Assembly: GCF_036785885.1 (NCBI RefSeq)
Contig: NC_092310.1
Location: forward strand, 5,270,001 to 5,334,000
Reading direction: 5' to 3'
Length of the DNA: 64,000 bases
From: Coffea arabica
Lineage: Eukaryota > Streptophyta > Magnoliopsida > Gentianales > Rubiaceae
Part shown: positions 58,740 to 64,000 of the stretch, piece after piece
Numbering within the stretch: the stretch's first letter is position 1
Layout: each line of letters begins with the position of its first letter
Made by a program: the position numbers and the translations under genes
The notes under the pieces: model-generated
The model's input: the letters and a program-made list of their open reading frames with translations, nothing else
Databases searched by the model: none
Told to the model about the DNA's origin: nothing

Positions 58740-60446
58740 GGTTTTATATAGATGTTAGATCAGATACTTATTGTTATTAGCTATCAATAAATGGGATTAA
58801 AAGAACATATTTTTTTATTTGTCCATCTAGTATGTTATTTACAATAAAATTTTCAAAGAAAAAGTGTAATGCTGATCTATTATACGCATACACTATGATA
58901 TTATTTTTATATGCGCAACCTATCAAACTTTGTGTATGCATTTTATTCGAGATGGATGCTAAGTATTTTTTTATATGTCTTGTCGAATGCAATTTTTATA
59001 AACTAAGCTAATAGAAAATCACATTTTTTGAAGATTTAAATAAAATATATGCTATTATGACATGATTCATTAAGATGAATTTACTAGACTTAAACAATGT
59101 AGGGTAACACTTCAAAATTTTGAAAGTTTAAGATAGTTTTATGTCATAGTCCCACAGAAAAGGGGGAAAAAGCCTTTGAACTAAACACAATATGTGTTGT
59201 TGCATTTGCTAAAACTTTACTGTACTAATTTCTGTCTTAACTTCATGATGTGACTGTTTTTTGTTATTTTTTATTTCTCACATCGTTTAACATACAAGAA
59301 ACTACCAATATGAGGGGCAGTAATGCAGTTGAAGTAGCTGAATGAATACTAAGCCAACTATCATTATCTGATTTGCAGATGATACAAATTTGTCTTGTGT
59401 AAAGACAAAGAAAAACTAGAACATATGGATCATTATTAACATTTTAGAATCTTAATTTTTGCATTTTCCAATTGGAAAAAGTGTGACAGTTTGGAGCCGA
59501 CTTTGTTGGTATAAGGCAACTTAGTTGAAGATTATGACTTTGTTACAGTCAACCTATACACAACTAAGTCCCAATAGCTTTATGTGTGACTGATGAAATA
59601 AGTTTTCTAAAGAAGTTTGAAATCTCATGCTAGTTTGGCAGAGTGAGAGATCCAGTTTTATGTGTAAATTGAAGAGTGTTAGAATGCAAATTGAGAATTG
59701 AAACAACACAGTATCATTCTTCTTAGGTCATTCTTACGGTATGAGAGGATGTTAAGTGAACATAACTTCGGAATAAGCATATAAACCGATTTTGTTATAT
59801 TCATTTCAAGCAAAAAACTTTGCGCTTCAGTTTTTATTTCTATGTGGTTAAATTTTTTTCTTTTGGCAGTTTCTTTTTAATTAATCATTTTATCCAGTTT
59901 CTTGATATTTAACAAATAAGATTACTTCCTTTTCCCTTTTTCATTTTCTTATGTTTGGATGAGGAGATAGTTTAATTTACAGTAGAGTTCTTCTACCATT
60001 TTGAACTAATACATTCTTTGCTTGCTATTATCTCTAGCCTTGTAAAACCAAAACGTGAGAAAGTTGACTAGGCCTTTAGCTCAAGTATGGCTTTATCAGC
60101 TTGCTGATTACAGGATTTGGTATCCTATCTTAGTCAAATTAATAAAGACACCTAGAAGAGACTGCAAAATGGTCTTGCTGGGGAGCCTAAAGATATTATA
60201 ACTTCAAAATTTCAGATTGATAGCTTTAGCTAAACATTTTTTAATGATATTTTCATACTTTCATATTCATTTATAGACTGCTAACTTGTCATGAACCTTG
60301 CAGCTCTTTTAGTATGTATGAAGAAACAGTTTCCTTGTAAAAATTGTTACGTTGAACAACAGTTTGATTTTCTACCAAAGATGAATTTGTAACCCAGGCA
60401 CCCAATTCCCATGTGAGACAGTGTCTTAGTCCTGTATATATAACAA

Positions 60447-60477
60447 CTAGGAGGCATAAACCGCGCGGTGCGCGGTG
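60447..60477 (-). mobile_element. Helitron-type 3' terminus
   Basis: On the minus strand the sequence runs ACCGCGCACCGCGCGG (a perfect six-pair GC stem CCGCGC/GCGCGG with loop ACC), about ten bases of spacer, then CTAG followed by T. Hairpin, spacing, CTRR end and a 3'-flanking T are the diagnostic features of Helitron termini. The element would extend to higher coordinates and include the B3-like fragment and perhaps the damaged frame at 62225-62737. I could not locate the 5' TC end. No Rep/helicase coding sequence was seen, so it would be non-autonomous. Confidence 0.72.
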
Positions 60478-60807
60478 GTATAGAAAGAGAAGATGCCCAG
60501 ACAAGCATATGATGTGAAAGGAAAATATCAGAGGAGAATATAGTAGCTTAGGTGAATGGGTTTTTTTTTTTGGTGGTAGATGAGGTACACAGGAGCACAA
60601 TATAAACAGGAACATATACTACTTTTCATACAAAGAAGGAAAGGAATCGAACAGAACAAGATATACAATGAAAACACTTTTCATATAAAGAAAGCTCCTA
60701 ATTGAATGGAGCAAGATACATAATGGGAAGCGACATAAGAGTTTAGTTCTAGTACTTATCAACTACAATTTGTTCTCTAAGACTATCGCAGTACTTGGTA
60801 ATATGGA

Positions 60808-61230
60808 CTAAGTTAGATGAATAGTGAAATTAAAATGCCATGAATATAGTTTTTCAATGCCCTTTTTGTTGAATATGATAACACCAAAAGAGATGAGCGA
60901 TTGTGGAATAAAAAGCAATATGTCTCCAGGGCAAAAAACATGTTCGGCTGCAAAAGTGGCCCAATTCTTGTCGAAGGATCTTTGTTTCATGCCAATGCAA
61001 TACGTTTTATAGCCACTTGTAAAAATCACTGTTGGTGTTGTGCCTTCACGTAGTCAAATATCAGCATATTGTGGAAAGGCCTATTTAAAAAAATAAAAAA
61101 AAAATGTTTGTTAGATCACTAAAGAATGTAGTTATGAACAAATTGTATAAAGGAAAGCACTTACCAAGCAGACCTTAGAACCACTTGTATAAAACTGATA
61201 GAAAGAAACAAATGATGTCCAATCGTGCTG
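60808..61230 (-). pseudogene. B3-domain-like gene fragment with intact intron
   Basis: Two exons on the minus strand join in phase: about 61165-61230 ending CTTG/GTAAGT, and 60808-61080 after AAATAG. The product reads FYQFYTSGSKVCL, AFPQYADI, a TGA stop (61054-61056), then LREGTTPTVIFTSGYKTYC, FDKNWATFAAEHVFCPGDIL and LFIPQSLISFGVIIFNKKG. The pattern of W-x-x-F, H-x-x-x-GD-x-L-x-F and a final F-x-V-x-I-F strand is that of a plant B3 (REM-type) DNA-binding domain. The TGA stands where CGA (Arg) is likely. It lies just inside the Helitron end and in the same orientation, so it may be a captured gene piece. Confidence 0.5.
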
Positions 61231-61234
61231 CAGA

Positions 61235-62224
61235 AACTGATTTATGGAGGAGGTGATAGTACATAAATTGGGCTGATGTCTGAACAAAAAATCACATGCT
61301 TCAACATTGAATGCAATGCTTGAAAACACAGGCAAAGGAAAGTGCAGAACGCCATGAAATCATAGGATAAATTTTCCTTGATTCTCAAGAAGGCCATGTC
61401 ATTCTCATGGATCAAATTATTGGTACAGTATATAAAGAACATGCTAAAGCATCATCATCATGCACTGTGTGTGTACCGAAGGAGGCTCAGATCTGTAACA
61501 AGACGAGGCCAAAGACATGGCTACAGTTTCCCAGTTGCATATGTGAAAGAGAAAGGAGGAGCTAATTGAAGCCCCCCGTTCTCAGATCACATGCCATCAG
61601 GGTTGCCCGGCCAAGATACAGGTCGAATTTAACTCTGTGCCAACAACTCAAGAAAATAACTCTATCATCACAGCCTGAAACCTTCACTAAACAACAAAGC
61701 CCGGATGAAGAAAAGTGCTTTGTCAAAGGTGATCACATCAACAATGAAAAGTATTCTAGAGCAAGTGATTAAGCATCATATGTAGACGCCTGCAAGTATA
61801 TGTAGACGTCTAGCAATCGCGCGATAAAAAAAGGCTGGTGACTTATGTGAGCGGCATGTGAGAAGACGGTTAAGATGAAACCCAACCAAAGAGCTCTTTG
61901 GCTCTAATTCCACATATGTTGACAAAGGAAACCATAAAAAAGAAAAAAAATTGGCATAGGCAAACACTCAGAAGCTGTTTGGTTCAAGTTTAGGAATCGA
62001 AATTGTAATTGGAATCATGTCCAAAAATTCAGTATGGGCTTGATCAAGAGTAGCATTATAATGATTAGTGTTTGGTATATATTTATGAGGTTTTGGAATC
62101 AACTTATTTTTCATTTTCTTATCTTTGTTTTTTTCTTCTTTACCTTTTCCTACTTCCTTCTTCCCACCTTTTAAGTATTCATGCTTCACCAATTTCTATT
62201 GAAACACCAACTGACCATCACCAA
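61235..62224. other. Possible intron and unassigned sequence between the two damaged frames
   Basis: No convincing exon. A stretch at 61480-61770 is richer in GC and open on the plus strand (61378-61569, 61566-61772) but shows no known motif. Confidence 0.35.
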
Positions 62225-62737
62225 TCAACCTTGCAATCTGTGGAGTATGGGAGAGTGGCTGACAAGAGATTCTAACTTGCCAGAGGTGAAGATATTATCA
62301 GAATTTTGATCCAGACTAATTATAGCAGGCTTTGAATTTGAAAGATCATATTTTCTTCCTTTTTTCTGGTTACATTTTCTTGCTTGTTCTAGAATACCAG
62401 ATGCTGATTCAATGTATTCAACATGTATTGATTCTAACTTTGTAGAGGTGAAGATATTATCAGAATTCTTATCCAAGTTAATCGTAGCAGCTTTTGAACT
62501 TGAAAAATCACCTTTTCTTCTTTTCTGCTGATTACATTTTCCTGGTTGCTCTGAAACACCAGATGCTGATTGAGTATACTCAGGAGACATTTGCACTGCC
62601 ATTAATGCTACAGTACAAATGCCTTTGCTAGAATCACCAACCTCTTTTGATCTAATAATAGTACGACGCTCTCACCGTCATCTATTCCTTTCTTGGTATC
62701 ATTCTTCAAGAGTAGCATATTTTCTTTTTGGTGGCAT
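62225..62737 (-). pseudogene. Damaged reading frame with a 54-residue internal duplication
   Basis: From an ATG at 62735-62737 one frame runs 170 codons, broken by three TGA codons at positions 13, 20 and 22, within an Arg-rich start (MPPKRKYATLEE, YQERNR, ERRTIIRSKEV). The part after codon 46 is open and contains two tandem 54-residue repeats (62420-62581 and 62258-62419). Each has SASG, KCNQ-K-RK, a Ser-rich block and the perfectly kept NSDNIFTS-KLES. All three stops are TGA in a context where CGA would encode Arg, as from CpG methylation and deamination. Family not recognised; it may be the first exon of the B3-like gene downstream, or a Helitron-encoded product. Confidence 0.5.
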
Positions 62738-62739
62738 TG

Positions 62740-64000
62740 TTTATTTGTTAAGCAATTATTAGAACTACAATTATGCAGGAAACTTAGATAGCTCCGGTCT
62801 AAGAAAATGTAAAATTAATAGAAATAAGCATATAGGTAGGAATAATCAAAATTGATCATAACCAAAGACATCGGTCAAAAGCTTTAATATAAGCACCTTT
62901 ATTTTCTTATTAATAAAATATAGCAATTTTAATCCATATCAAATACAATAACTCAAATAAGAAAACGAAACTAACCGATTAGTCATTGATGATGATCCCT
63001 CAAGAATTTGCACAAGAACCAGACTTAAACAGCCATCTACAATTCGATACATAGATAAAAAAAAAAAACACATAAATGAGAGATGAAGAGCTCATTTTAT
63101 AGGAATCAAACTTGTAGAGCACATAGGAATCAAACTTATAGAGTACAATACGTATACACTTGAACTTATTTGCAGATTTTGAATGGTTCTCTGTTTCTAC
63201 ACTTTAATTTTGACCCATACATGTATAGAATCCACACATGCAGTGCAGAATGCATAACAATTCTGTAAGTTAAAGCTACAAACTACTTATCCATAATCAT
63301 CTAACCTCGAACTGAACTCATATACCACAGCTACAACCTAATCCAGAAAACATCATGAACTCATACACCACAGCTGCTACAATATAATGCATAAGGGAGA
63401 CATTTAACATGAAAATAGCTTCATGCATGCAATAAAAGAGATGGAATCGTGACAAAAAGGAATAAGAAGGAACTCACCGGTAGTTTTCAAAGCTGCGACA
63501 AAAGAACTAAGCAAGAAGACTGCAAAACAGAGCGATTTTGTACTTTATATATGAACTAAGGAATGTCTAAAACACATTTGCACCATTTTTAAGAGAGACA
63601 TGCAAGACATGAAACTTCACGAGCTCCCAATTGCTTCCACGTAAGCTAACAAAACTACCATATATGTTAAGCAAGTCAATCTGTACAACACCAATACATA
63701 AAAGTGAAATTCCATAATTAACCACTTACTCATGGTGCCCATACGGGACCATCACTATTCCATTCATATCAACCAACTCCGCTTTTTATGCTACTTATGA
63801 TAAATGTATACACGTCGTTGTTGGAACATAAAAAATGGATTATGTACATTGGGTAAGGCATATCTAGATATTTTATACGTGGTGTTCTCCACCTAGTATC
63901 TTTTAACTACATTTGGAAACTCCCTATTCCTATCGTCGCTAGGAAAAGATGGTCAGAAAGTGACTAATTCATTAAAAATAACAAATCAAAAAATAGTATG
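62740..64000. other. Intergenic; no gene recognised
   Basis: Short local duplications only, for example AGGAATCAAACTT-TAGAG at 63101-63145. The 5' end of the Helitron should lie here or beyond, but I could not identify it. Confidence 0.4.

Noticed and set aside
59330..59570. Possible decayed LINE reverse-transcriptase piece around the encoded peptide FADDT (near 59375).
   Set aside because: Only the five-residue motif is convincing; the flanking frame has stops and little similarity, so chance is likely.
1..64000. Looked for tRNA, rRNA, 5S and U6 genes.
   Set aside because: No sequence with the required box elements and folding was seen apart from the SINE pol III-like boxes at 30260-30350.

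Overview
The window is plant nuclear DNA, AT-rich, almost certainly from a eudicot (possibly an asterid, but I cannot fix the species). The evidence is a PLS-class pentatricopeptide repeat (PPR) gene, a CDI-type glycosyltransferase-like gene, a plant-type U1 snRNA gene with its plant promoter elements, a purine-permease pseudogene, an S-protein-homologue pseudogene, an old pararetroviral remnant, and many short inverted-repeat transposons (MITEs) with clean target-site duplications (TSDs).

Genes that look intact are few. On the minus strand are CDI-like (12978-13826, with a 5'UTR intron), a five-exon conserved protein I could not name (23682-26461, joined by phase-consistent splice sites, one of them a GC donor), and an intronless PPR gene resembling Arabidopsis At1g33350 (42064-43638). 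On the plus strand is a U1 snRNA gene (34679-34840) with upstream sequence element, TATA box and 3' box. U1 lies inside the roughly 6-kb intron of a decayed purine permease (30456-37630), which also carries a SINE, an hAT MITE and an insertion inside its exon 1.

Region by region: 1-3000 is a degenerate three-copy tandem module interrupted by a Stowaway-like MITE. 4137-7527 is a 5'-truncated LINE with a 17-bp TSD. 8678-16018 holds two copies of one hAT MITE family, other hAT elements and the CDI gene. 17127-19070 has a FAR1-like fragment and a 141-bp satellite with alternating A/B units. 20455-21310 is a 380-bp tandem repeat. 23.7-26.5 kb is the unnamed gene. 28.6-39.1 kb is the permease pseudogene and its nested insertions. 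42-45.3 kb is the PPR gene and a 443-bp triplicated repeat. 46.4-51 kb is a repeat array and rearranged endogenous pararetrovirus pieces split by an hAT MITE. 51.6-55.5 kb has S-protein and leucine-rich-repeat (LRR) pseudogene pieces, a solo-LTR-like insertion and a MITE. 60.4-62.7 kb is a Helitron-type 3' terminus followed by a damaged B3-like gene and a damaged reading frame with an internal duplication.

There is no operon-like arrangement; genes are isolated islands in transposon-rich DNA. Most long stretches between them show no coding signal. I found no clearly new biochemical system. The most unusual items are the U1 gene within a pseudogene intron, the alternating-unit satellite, the Helitron-linked B3 fragment with TGA stops, and the pararetroviral pieces.
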